Assembly: GCA_900554705.1 (NCBI GenBank)
Contig: USIH01000008.1
Coordinates: 1-31,722 of the forward strand
DNA length: 31,722 nucleotides
Reading direction: 5' to 3'
DNA from: an uncultured Eubacteriales bacterium
GTDB lineage: Bacteria; Bacillota; Clostridia; Oscillospirales; Oscillospiraceae
The notes under the pieces are model-generated. The model was not told the origin of the DNA, did no database searches, and worked only from the letters and a program-made list of their open reading frames with translations. The position numbers were made by a program, and so were the translations under genes. This document shows, piece after piece, positions 14,723 through 21,656 of the stretch; within the stretch, counting starts at the first letter, position 1, and the number at the start of each line of letters is the position of its first letter.

Positions 14723-14744
14723 TCTAAAAAATCTAATTTTAGAA
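14722..14744. promoter_or_regulatory. Inverted-repeat operator at the start of the marR-ABC transcript
   Basis: TTCTAAAA (14722-14729), 7-nt spacer, TTTTAGAA (14737-14744): a perfect 8-bp inverted repeat that begins at the last base of the -10 and covers the expected transcription start. Position and symmetry suit binding of the dimeric MarR-type product, giving autorepression. Confidence 0.6.
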
Positions 14745-14765
14745 CAACGGAAAGGGGATGAGCGC

Positions 14766-15221
14766 TTGCACGAATGGCCGATCAATGCATCCATGGTTTT
14801 TCGCAATGCCAACCGGTTTATCGAAGCATATCATACGGTACTGCAGCCCGTTTGCAAGCGGACGGGGCTGCCGCCGCTGGCGGTTGATATTCTGCTGTTT
14901 TTCGCCAATAATACCGACAAAGAGACAGCGAAGGATGTCTGCCTCTGCCTTGGCTGCAAGCCGGGGATCGTGTCGATCTATGTGGATCGGCTGGTAAACG
15001 AAGGCCTGCTGGAGCGGCGGGAGATCCAGGCGGATCGCCGAAAGACGCGCCTGATCTGCACCCGAAAAGCACAGGATGTGATCGAGACGGGCAGGGAGCA
15101 GCAGAGGCGCTTTGCGCAGCGGCTGCTTGCGGGTCTAAGCGAGGATGATGTGAAAGTATTTCGCGGTTACATTGCAAAAATGGACGGTAATATTTCCGGG
15201 ATCATCGAAAACGGAGTTTGA
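14766..15221 (+). CDS. MarR-family regulator with a Cys cluster near the recognition helix
   Basis: A 151-residue winged-helix protein. The core ETAKDVCLCLGCKPGIVSIY and VDRLVNEGLLERREIQADRR aligns with the MarR HTH and wing (family: ..L..Lv..GLi.R..d..DrR). Length is typical when translation starts at the TTG at 14766, which has a GGGG Shine-Dalgarno core 8 nt upstream; the ATG at 14676 precedes the promoter and is excluded. The helix before the recognition helix carries C59-x-C61-x2-C64, with C30 and C98 elsewhere, unusual for this family and suggestive of redox or metal sensing. Its stop is 14 nt before the first ABC gene, so it is the first gene of the exporter operon and its likely repressor. 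Confidence 0.88.
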   Translation: MHEWPINASMVFRNANRFIEAYHTVLQPVCKRTGLPPLAVDILLFFANNTDKETAKDVCLCLGCKPGIVSIYVDRLVNEGLLERREIQADRRKTRLICTRKAQDVIETGREQQRRFAQRLLAGLSEDDVKVFRGYIAKMDGNISGIIENGV

Positions 15222-15235
15222 TAGGGAGAAGTACT

Positions 15236-16990
15236 ATGCTGAAATTGCTGAGAAATACGAGGCGGAAGGAGCGGCTGATGGCGCTGCTCTGCCTTGTGCT
15301 CGTGGCGGTGCAGGTATATTTTGACCTGCGGCTGCCGGACTTTATGTCGGAGCTGACAAAGCTGATCCAAATGGGCGTCGAGACGTCGCGGATCGTCACG
15401 GTCGGCCTGAAAATGCTCGGATGTACGTTTGCGAGCGCCGCGCTTGCGGTGGCCTGCGGTTTCCTTGCGGCCAAAACGGCTTCCGGCGTCAGCTTTACGA
15501 TACGGGAAAAGCTCTTTCACCACGTCATGGATGTCGGCAAAGAGGAAATGCAGAGCTTTTCCGTGCCGAGCCTGATCACGCGGACAACAAACGACATCAC
15601 ACAGATCCAGATGATCGTTGCCATGGGAATGCAAATGATCATCAAGGCACCGATCATGGCGGTCTGGGCGCTTGCCAAAATTTTGAACAAGAGTTGGCAG
15701 CTCTCGGCGGTCACGGCCGCTTTTGTCGTTGTGATCTGCGCAACGATCCTGTCGGTCATGTCGGTGTGCCTGCCGCGCTTCCGCCTGGTGCAGAAGCTGA
15801 CCGATAAGATCAACCGTGTCGCGCGTGAAAACCTGACCGGCATCAGCGTTGTTCACGCCTTCCATGCCGAGCAGTATCAGAACCAGAAGTTCGATGTGCC
15901 CAGCAAGGAAATGATGGATCTTCAGATGAAAAACCAACGCCTGTTTGCCATGATCCAGCCGGTCATGGGGCTGGGCATGAACGGTCTGACGCTCGTGATC
16001 TACTGGCTCGGCGCAGCGCTGCTCAATGCCATTCCCGTGGCCAATATGCAGGAACGTGTTACCATGTTCGGCGATGTGACGGTGTTCAGCACGTACGCAA
16101 TGTACATCGTCATGTCGTTTATGATGCTTGTGATGATCTTCATGCTGCTGCCGCAGGCGCAGGTCTCGGCGGAGCGTATCAACGAGGTGCTTGCTTCGCA
16201 GGCCTCGATTCGTGAAGGTACGGTGCGTGCGGGCACGCAGACCGGCACGGTGGAGTTTAAGAACGTGTCCTTCCGCTACCCCGGCGCGTCGGAAGACGAG
16301 CTGACGAACGTCAGCTTCCGTGTGCAGCAGGGGCAGACGCTCGCCATCATCGGCGCGACCGGCAGCGGCAAAACGACGCTCATCAGCCTGATCCCGCGCT
16401 TTTATGACGCGACGCGCGGCGAAGTCCTCATCGACGGTGTGAATGTCAAGGACTATGCCTTCGACGCGCTTTATGACAGGCTGGGCTATGTGACGCAGAA
16501 GGCGATCCTGTTTGCAGGCTCGATCGAGGAGAACGTTTTCTTCGGCGAAAGCGCCGCGGCGCACGATGCGGCGAGCCTGAACGACGCGATCGCTCTTGCG
16601 CAGGCGGAGGAGTTTGTGGAGAAGCTGCCTGACGGCGCGCAGCATCACGTTGCGCAGCTCGGCAGAAATATGTCCGGCGGTCAGAAGCAGCGGCTTTCCA
16701 TCGCCCGTGCGCTGGCACGCAAACCGGAAATCTTGATCTTTGACGACTCGTTTTCCGCGCTGGACTACCGCACCGACGCCATGCTGCGCGCGGGACTGAA
16801 CGAAAAGCTGCATGACACAACGAAGATCATCGTCGCGCAGCGCATCAGCACGATCCGCCACGCGGATCAGATCATCGTGCTCGAGCGCGGTGAGGCCGTC
16901 GGGATCGGCACGCACGAGGAACTGATGCGCGACTGCGCGGTGTATCGCGAGATCGCGACCTCGCAGCTCAGTGCTGCGGAGCTTGCCTGA
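15236..16990 (+). CDS. ABC exporter half-transporter, subunit with degenerate ATP site residues
   Basis: A 584-residue TM-NBD protein. Six TM helices lie within residues 1-310 and the nucleotide-binding domain within 335-584. Walker A is GATGSGKTT (373-381), Q-loop Q421, signature MSGGQ (479-483) and Walker B ILIFDDS (499-505). The catalytic Glu after Walker B is Asp504, and the H-loop His is Gln535 (IVAQRIST). Both changes mark the degenerate subunit of heterodimeric exporters such as BmrCD or TM287/288. Its partner is the next gene, of the same length, 13 nt downstream. The ATG at 15236 follows AGGGAGAAGTACT; a TTG at 15218 overlaps marR. Probable efflux of drugs or lipophilic compounds. 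Confidence 0.93.
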   Translation: MLKLLRNTRRKERLMALLCLVLVAVQVYFDLRLPDFMSELTKLIQMGVETSRIVTVGLKMLGCTFASAALAVACGFLAAKTASGVSFTIREKLFHHVMDVGKEEMQSFSVPSLITRTTNDITQIQMIVAMGMQMIIKAPIMAVWALAKILNKSWQLSAVTAAFVVVICATILSVMSVCLPRFRLVQKLTDKINRVARENLTGISVVHAFHAEQYQNQKFDVPSKEMMDLQMKNQRLFAMIQPVMGLGMNGLTLVIYWLGAALLNAIPVANMQERVTMFGDVTVFSTYAMYIVMSFMMLVMIFMLLPQAQVSAERINEVLASQASIREGTVRAGTQTGTVEFKNVSFRYPGASEDELTNVSFRVQQGQTLAIIGATGSGKTTLISLIPRFYDATRGEVLIDGVNVKDYAFDALYDRLGYVTQKAILFAGSIEENVFFGESAAAHDAASLNDAIALAQAEEFVEKLPDGAQHHVAQLGRNMSGGQKQRLSIARALARKPEILIFDDSFSALDYRTDAMLRAGLNEKLHDTTKIIVAQRISTIRHADQIIVLERGEAVGIGTHEELMRDCAVYREIATSQLSAAELA

Positions 16991-17003
16991 GGAGGGAAGT
17001 AAG

Positions 17004-18758
17004 ATGAATAAAATGAAAAGTGCGCTCGGCCGCCTGGCTGACTATCTTCGCTCCAGCCTTGGCCTGATCATCACCGCCCTGATCCTTGCGGCGCTCAGCG
17101 CGGTGATGACGATCGTCGGACCGAACCGGATCGGCGATATCGCCACGCTCATGGCGGAGGGACTTGGCGGCGGGATCGACCTTGCGGCGATCGCACGGAT
17201 CGGCATTTTCCTTGCGAGCATTTACATTCTGAGCGCCCTGTTTGGCTTCATTCAGCACTATATCATGGCAAACGTGACGCTCAAAATGTCCTACCGGATG
17301 CGCGGTGAGCTTTCTGAAAAGATCAATCGCGTGCCACAGAAGTATTTCAACACCAATTCGCAGGGCGACATCCTCAGCCGCATTACAAACGACGTTTCCA
17401 CCCTACAGCAGGGGCTGACCAACAGCCTGCCGACCATCGTCAGTGCGGCGACGCAGTTTGTCGGCTGCCTGATCATGATGTTTGTAACGCAGTGGCGTCT
17501 GGCGCTGGTCTCGCTGGGTGTGACGATGATCGGTTTGCTGCTGATTGTGCTGATCATGTCAAAGTCGCAGCGCTTCTTTGCGGCGCGTCAGAAAAACCTC
17601 GGCGAACTGAACGGTTACGTGGAGGAAATGTATTCCGGACACGACGTCGTGCGGATCAGCCGCGCGGGCAGGCGCGTAGGGTCGCGCTTTGACGCGCTCA
17701 ATCACGCAGTCTATGACGCCAACTGGAAGTCGCAGTTCCTCTCCGGCATGATGATGCCGCTGATGAACGCCGTGGGCAATATCGCCTACGTCGCCGTGTG
17801 CGTGTTCGGCTCGATCCTTGCGATCAACGGCACGATCAAGTTCGGTGTGATCATATCCTTCATTTTCTACGTCCGCCTGTTTACCTCGCCGCTGACGCAG
17901 ATCGCGCAGGGCATGACGAACCTGCAAACCGCTTCCGCTTCGGCGCACCGCATTTTTGATTTTTTGGAGAGCGAAGAACTTTCCGACGAGAGTGAAAAGA
18001 CGGCGAAGCTCGACCACGTCAAGGGCGCGGTCTCCTTCGAGCACGTCCGCTTCAGCTATCCCGACTCGCCGGATAAAATCATCATCAAGGACTTCTCCGC
18101 ACAGGTGCAGCCGGGGCAGAAGGTGGCGATCGTCGGCCCGACCGGTGCGGGCAAAACGACGATGGTCAACCTGCTCATGCGCTTTTTTGAGATCAACAGC
18201 GGCAGGATCTGCATTGACGGCATTCCGACCGACCAGCTGCGCCGCGAGAATGTGCATGAGCTGTTCGGCATGGTGCTTCAGGATACGTGGATTTTCGAGG
18301 GAACCATTCGTGAGAACCTGGTCTACAACATGAAGGGGATCACGGACGAGCAGCTGGAGAAGGTCTGCCGCGTCTGCGGCCTTGACCACTTTGTGCATTC
18401 GCTGCCGCATGGGATGGATACCGTGCTCTCGGAGAGTACGTCGATCTCGGCGGGTCAGAAGCAGCTTCTGACCATCGCGCGCGCCATGCTGCAAAACGCG
18501 CCGATGCTGATCTTGGACGAGGCGACCTCCTCCGTCGATACCAGAACGGAGCAGCTCATCCAGCGCGCGATGGATGAGCTGACGAAGGATCGAACGAGCT
18601 TTGTCATCGCGCATCGGCTCTCGACGATCAAAAACGCCGACCTGATCCTTGTCATGCGCGACGGAGACGTGGTGGAGAGCGGTACGCACGAGACGCTTAT
18701 GCAGCGCGGCGGCTTCTACGCGGAGCTGTATAACAGTCAGTTTGAAAAGGCATCGTAA
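17004..18758 (+). CDS. ABC exporter half-transporter, catalytically canonical subunit
   Basis: A 584-residue TM-NBD protein. The TM domain is at 1-320, with the conserved YFNTNSQGDILSRITND coupling region (114-130). The NBD is at about 342-584 with Walker A GPTGAGKTT (378-386), Q426, Walker B LILDE ending in catalytic E506, and switch His H537 in FVIAHRLST. Its signature reads ISAGQ (481-485) instead of LSGGQ. In a heterodimer this altered signature faces the Walker motifs of the first subunit, so both defects fall in one non-hydrolytic site, while its own Walker motifs face the normal MSGGQ of the partner. GGAGG lies 8 nt before the ATG. Last gene of the marR operon, followed by a terminator. 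Confidence 0.93.
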   Translation: MNKMKSALGRLADYLRSSLGLIITALILAALSAVMTIVGPNRIGDIATLMAEGLGGGIDLAAIARIGIFLASIYILSALFGFIQHYIMANVTLKMSYRMRGELSEKINRVPQKYFNTNSQGDILSRITNDVSTLQQGLTNSLPTIVSAATQFVGCLIMMFVTQWRLALVSLGVTMIGLLLIVLIMSKSQRFFAARQKNLGELNGYVEEMYSGHDVVRISRAGRRVGSRFDALNHAVYDANWKSQFLSGMMMPLMNAVGNIAYVAVCVFGSILAINGTIKFGVIISFIFYVRLFTSPLTQIAQGMTNLQTASASAHRIFDFLESEELSDESEKTAKLDHVKGAVSFEHVRFSYPDSPDKIIIKDFSAQVQPGQKVAIVGPTGAGKTTMVNLLMRFFEINSGRICIDGIPTDQLRRENVHELFGMVLQDTWIFEGTIRENLVYNMKGITDEQLEKVCRVCGLDHFVHSLPHGMDTVLSESTSISAGQKQLLTIARAMLQNAPMLILDEATSSVDTRTEQLIQRAMDELTKDRTSFVIAHRLSTIKNADLILVMRDGDVVESGTHETLMQRGGFYAELYNSQFEKAS

Positions 18759-18766
18759 ATGTAGCG

Positions 18767-18802
18767 AAAGGGAAGGAAACCCTTGCGGCTTCCTTCCCTT
18801 TT
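18767..18802. terminator. Terminator between the ABC operon and the DUF1653 gene
   Basis: AAAGGGAAGGAA (18767-18778) and TTCCTTCCCTTT (18790-18801) form a perfect 12-bp stem with an 11-nt loop and end in TTTT. It lies between convergent genes, 8 nt after one stop and 8 nt before the other, so it can act both ways. Confidence 0.82.
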
Positions 18803-18810
18803 AGGCTTTC

Positions 18811-19026
18811 TTATGCTTCGCCGATATAGACAAAGCGCGATACCGTCTTGCCGTCTCGCTCGACCAGTTCGTTCCACATGGAGGCGGGGCGCACCCAAAT
18901 ACCGCGCTCACCATACAGCGCCTGATAAACGACGACCTCTTCCAAAGTTTCCGAATGCCGCGCAAGGCACAAGATCTGATATTCATTGCCCTTAAAGTGA
19001 CGGTAACGACCGGTGCGAATGTCCAT
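18811..19026 (-). CDS. DUF1653-family small protein
   Basis: A 71-residue protein with the DUF1653 pattern: GRYRHFKGNEYQILCLARHS, then ETLEEVVVYQALYG, then IWVRPASMWNE. Members are small single-domain beta proteins present across bacteria with no known function. GGAGG precedes the ATG at 19026; a longer in-frame start at 19269 runs through the promoter and into tex and is rejected. It has its own promoter, divergent from tex, and ends at the shared terminator with the ABC operon. Confidence 0.85.
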   Translation of the reverse strand: MDIRTGRYRHFKGNEYQILCLARHSETLEEVVVYQALYGERGIWVRPASMWNELVERDGKTVSRFVYIGEA

Positions 19027-19063
19027 AAACTGCCTCCAACCATTTTGTAATCTCTCTGCAATT

Positions 19064-19092
19064 ACTATAACATACTTCCGCAGAAAATACAA
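19064..19092 (-). promoter_or_regulatory. Promoter of the DUF1653 gene
   Basis: Minus strand TTGTAT (19087-19092), 17-bp spacer, TATAGT (19064-19069). Confidence 0.6.
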
Positions 19093-19118
19093 GATATAAA
19101 GTTGACTCTTTTCAAATT

Positions 19119-19137
19119 CCACAAGATGTGGTATGAT
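19119..19137 (+). promoter_or_regulatory. Possible extended -10 promoter of tex
   Basis: TGGTATGAT (19129-19137) is an extended -10 (TGnTATGAT) without a good -35 at 17 bp. The spacer contains CCACA-AGA-TGTGG (19119-19131), a 5-bp inverted repeat that could be an operator or chance. Confidence 0.4.
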
Positions 19138-19165
19138 GTTGGAAACAAATGCTTGGAGGATTTTC

Positions 19166-21325
19166 ATGGAGGAAATGATTTTACAGCTTGCGCAGGAGCT
19201 GAACCAGAAGCCCGTCCATGTTAGGAACGTCGTCGAGCTGCTCGACGCGGGCAACACCATCCCGTTCATCGCCCGCTACCGCAAGGAGCTGCACGGCGCG
19301 ATGGACGACACGGTGCTGCGCACCTTGGCAGACCGCCTGCAATATCTGCGCAATCTGTCCCAGCGGCGCGAGGAGATCCGCCGCTCCATCGTCGCGCAGG
19401 AAAAGCTCACGGACGAGCTTGACGCGGCGATCGGCGCGGCAAAGACGCTCTCCGAACTGGAGGATCTGTATCGACCCTTTAAGCCGAAGCGCCGCACGCG
19501 TGCCACGATCGCAAAGGAGAAGGGACTGGAGCCGCTGGCGCTGCGCCTGTTCGCGCAGGATCGTGACGACGCGCCGCCGGAGGTACTGGCGGAAGATTAT
19601 GTAAACCAAGAGCGCGGTGTGGGAAGCGTCGAGGAGGCGCTGGCAGGCGCATCGGACATCGTTGCCGAGATGATCTCGGACGATGCGTCGCTTCGCAAAA
19701 GCCTGCGTGCGCTCATGCGCCGCATGGCGACGGTGCGCTCCGGTGTGGTGAAGGGAAAAGAGGAGGAGACCTCGGTCTATCAGCTGTATTATGACTTTAA
19801 CCAGCCGCTTTCCAAGATGCAGGGACATCAGGTGCTTGCGATCAATCGCGGAGAGCGCGAGGGTTTCCTGAAGGCGGGCATTGAGATGGATCGGGAGCAG
19901 GCGCTCCTGTGCGTCAGGCGCACCGTGCTGATCCCGGGCGGCGGAGCCAACGCTTTTGTACGGGCGGCAGCCGACGACGCCTATGACCGCCTGCTCGCGC
20001 CGAGCATGGAGCGCGAGCTTCGCGCCGCGCTGACGGATGAGGCAAACGAGGGCGCGATCCACAACTTCGCCCTGAACCTGCGGCCGCTTTTGATGCAGCC
20101 GCCGGTCAAAGGACACGTGACAATGGGACTTGACCCGGGCTATAGCCACGGCTGCAAGGTCGCCGTGGTGGACGCGACGGGAAAGGTGCTGGCTACGTCG
20201 GTCGTCTATCCGACCTTTTCCAAGGCCAAGCGCGACGAGGCCATCCGCACGCTTGCGGCGATGATCCGCAGACACGGCGTAGAGCATATTGCCATCGGCA
20301 ACGGCACGGCTTCGCGCGAGACGGAGGAGATGACCTGCGACCTGCTCAAGGAGGTCAGCGGCGTTTCCTATATGATCGTTTCCGAGGCGGGCGCGTCGGT
20401 CTATTCCGCCTCTCCGCTGGCCGCCGAGGAGTTCCCGCAGTATGACGTCAACCTGCGCTCCGCAGTCTCCATCGCGCGCCGGATGCAGGATCCGTTGGCG
20501 GAGCTGGTCAAGATCGACCCGAAGGCGATCGGCGTCGGGCAGTATCAGCACGATCTGCCGGAAAAACGGCTGGACGAGACGCTGGGCGGCGTGGTGGAGG
20601 ACTGCGTCAATGCCGTCGGCGTGGATGTCAACACGGCCTCGCCGTCGCTGCTGCGCCGCGTCTCCGGCCTCAACGCGACGACCGCGAAGAATATTGTCCT
20701 GTACCGTGAGGAAAACGGCGCGTTTACCTCACGCAAGCAGATCCTCAAGGTGCCGAAGCTCGGCGCGAAGGCCTATGAGCAGGCGGCCGGCTTCCTTCGC
20801 GTGCCGGAGAGTAAGCAGATCCTCGACCACACCGGTGTTCATCCGGAGTCCTATGCCGCGGCGGAAAAACTCTTGGAGCTGTGCGGCTGCACGCTTTCCG
20901 ACGGCGTGCAGATCGCGCAGCTGCCCGAACGGCTGGAGCGGTACGGCGTGGAGCGTGCGGCGCAAGCCTGCGGCACTGGTGTCCCGACGCTGCGGGACAT
21001 TGCAAAAGAATTATGTAAACCAGGACGCGACCCGCGCGACGAGCTTCCGGCGCCGATCCTGCGTCGGGACGTGATGGAAATGAAGGATCTGAAAAAGGGT
21101 ATGGTGCTCAGCGGGACCGTGCGCAACGTGATCGACTTCGGCGTGTTTGTGGACATCGGTGTGCATCAGGACGGCCTTGTGCACATCTCCCGCGTCTGCA
21201 ACCGCTATATCCGTCACCCGTCCGAGGTTGTGTCCGTGGGCGACATCGTGCGCGTTATGGTGCTGGAGGTCGATGAGAAGCGCAAGCGCATCAGTCTGAC
21301 GATGCGTGACCTTCCGGAGGAATGA
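19166..21325 (+). CDS. tex: Tex-family RNA-binding transcription accessory protein
   Basis: A 719-residue protein with the full Tex architecture. The helical N-terminal domain includes NTIPFIARYRKE (30-41). A YqgF/RNase H-like domain starts at GLDPGYSHGCKVAVVD (321-336). The helix-hairpin-helix region is near 490-560 (NTASPSLLRRVSGLN, KVPKLGAKAYEQ). A C-terminal S1 domain lies at about 641-715 (DLKKGMVLSGTVRNVIDFGV, then DGLVHISR). Tex binds nucleic acid and acts as a transcription/RNA factor; it resembles eukaryotic Spt6. In B. subtilis the homologue is YdcI. Length is normal. TTGGAGG lies 6 nt before the ATG at 19166; the ATG at 19133 lies within the promoter. A repeat-rich region follows. 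Confidence 0.95.
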   Translation: MEEMILQLAQELNQKPVHVRNVVELLDAGNTIPFIARYRKELHGAMDDTVLRTLADRLQYLRNLSQRREEIRRSIVAQEKLTDELDAAIGAAKTLSELEDLYRPFKPKRRTRATIAKEKGLEPLALRLFAQDRDDAPPEVLAEDYVNQERGVGSVEEALAGASDIVAEMISDDASLRKSLRALMRRMATVRSGVVKGKEEETSVYQLYYDFNQPLSKMQGHQVLAINRGEREGFLKAGIEMDREQALLCVRRTVLIPGGGANAFVRAAADDAYDRLLAPSMERELRAALTDEANEGAIHNFALNLRPLLMQPPVKGHVTMGLDPGYSHGCKVAVVDATGKVLATSVVYPTFSKAKRDEAIRTLAAMIRRHGVEHIAIGNGTASRETEEMTCDLLKEVSGVSYMIVSEAGASVYSASPLAAEEFPQYDVNLRSAVSIARRMQDPLAELVKIDPKAIGVGQYQHDLPEKRLDETLGGVVEDCVNAVGVDVNTASPSLLRRVSGLNATTAKNIVLYREENGAFTSRKQILKVPKLGAKAYEQAAGFLRVPESKQILDHTGVHPESYAAAEKLLELCGCTLSDGVQIAQLPERLERYGVERAAQACGTGVPTLRDIAKELCKPGRDPRDELPAPILRRDVMEMKDLKKGMVLSGTVRNVIDFGVFVDIGVHQDGLVHISRVCNRYIRHPSEVVSVGDIVRVMVLEVDEKRKRISLTMRDLPEE

Positions 21326-21330
21326 ATAAG

Positions 21331-21363
21331 AAGGGCAGGAAACCGGTGCGGTTTCCTGCCCTT
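21331..21363 (+). terminator. Terminator hairpin of tex (copy A)
   Basis: AAGGGCAGGAAACC (21331-21344), GGTGC loop, GGTTTCCTGCCCTT (21350-21363): a perfect 14-bp stem 5 nt after the tex stop. No long T tract follows. 21332-21365 is repeated exactly at 21612-21645. Confidence 0.7.
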
Positions 21364-21365
21364 GC
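21332..21365. repeat. 34-bp direct repeat, left copy
   Basis: Identical, in the same orientation, to 21612-21645. It comprises the hairpin with its asymmetric GGTGC loop plus the following GC. The flanking bases differ, so the identity ends sharply. Confidence 0.9.
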
Positions 21366-21394
21366 AGCGTGTCGAAAAACCTTTTCGACACGCT
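21366..21394. repeat. Perfect 13-bp inverted repeat
   Basis: AGCGTGTCGAAAA (21366-21378), ACC loop, TTTTCGACACGCT (21382-21394), directly abutting the left 34-bp repeat. It has the form of a very stable hairpin but no T tract. Confidence 0.85.
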
Positions 21395-21424
21395 GGGAGA
21401 CTGCCAAAAAGGTTCGGAAGACGA

Positions 21425-21472
21425 GCAACTCACGCCTGTCGGCGTATATAGATACGCTAAGGCGTGAGTTGC
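21425..21472. repeat. 48-nt long inverted repeat
   Basis: Outer arms GCAACTCACGCCT (21425-21437) and AGGCGTGAGTTGC (21460-21472) are a perfect 13-bp match. An inner pair GCGTAT (21442-21447) and ATACGC (21452-21457) closes an ATAG loop. It would fold as one long hairpin with a small internal loop on either strand. Confidence 0.85.
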
Positions 21473-21578
21473 GAAGTAAGTCAAAATTATTATAAATAAA
21501 CAGCTTCCAAGTCGAAAAAGTTCGGAAATTTTCGGTTATTTGCATTGCATTCCTGCGGCTAATTTTCTTGGGAAAACT

Positions 21579-21607
21579 ATTTTGACGGTTACGGACTTTT
21601 TTGACAG
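21579..21607 (-). repeat. 29-bp dispersed repeat, copy 1
   Basis: Read on the minus strand it starts CTGTCAAAAAAGTCCGTAAC and is identical over 29 bp to 31639-31667 on the plus strand. In both places it starts 4-8 nt after a terminator hairpin in the direction of the terminated gene. Confidence 0.85.
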
Positions 21608-21611
21608 TCTG

Positions 21612-21645
21612 AGGGCAGGAAACCGGTGCGGTTTCCTGCCCTTGC
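21612..21645. repeat. 34-bp direct repeat, right copy; terminator hairpin of the NlpC/P60 gene (copy B)
   Basis: AGGGCAGGAAACC (21612-21624), GGTGC loop, GGTTTCCTGCCCT (21630-21642). On the minus strand it lies 11 nt after the stop of the NlpC/P60 gene and should terminate it. It is an exact copy, in direct orientation, of 21332-21365. Confidence 0.85.
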
Positions 21646-21656
21646 TATGTATGTGT

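Larger units (their letters stand above)
21326..21656. other. Gene-free repeat-rich region between tex and the NlpC/P60 gene
   Basis: 331 bp between two convergent genes with no credible coding sequence. In order: hairpin A (21331-21363), a 13-bp inverted repeat (21366-21394), a motif near GACTGCCAAAAAGGTTCGG (21399-21417), a 48-nt hairpin (21425-21472), an AT-rich stretch (21481-21500), a second similar motif GTCGAAAAAGTTCGGAA (21511-21527), an AT-rich stretch, the 29-bp dispersed repeat (21579-21607) and hairpin B (21612-21642). Short frames here contain FFDSL or FFDTL only because of the repeats. No transposase or tRNA is visible. Best description: composite of small non-coding repeats, possibly a non-autonomous mobile element. 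Confidence 0.8.

Noticed and set aside
15167..16915. Minus-strand frame of 582 codons opposite the first ABC gene
   Set aside because: Antisense shadow; extremely His/Arg/Asp-rich and without motifs, while the plus strand encodes a complete ABC subunit.
21291..21545. Small frames in the repeat island containing FFDTL or TVTDFFDSL
   Set aside because: The similarity comes from nucleotide repeats and hairpins; no Shine-Dalgarno site or conserved product is apparent.
21326..21656. CRISPR array or attachment site
   Set aside because: Repeats are few, unequal and irregularly spaced, with no spacer structure, cas genes, tRNA or integrase nearby.
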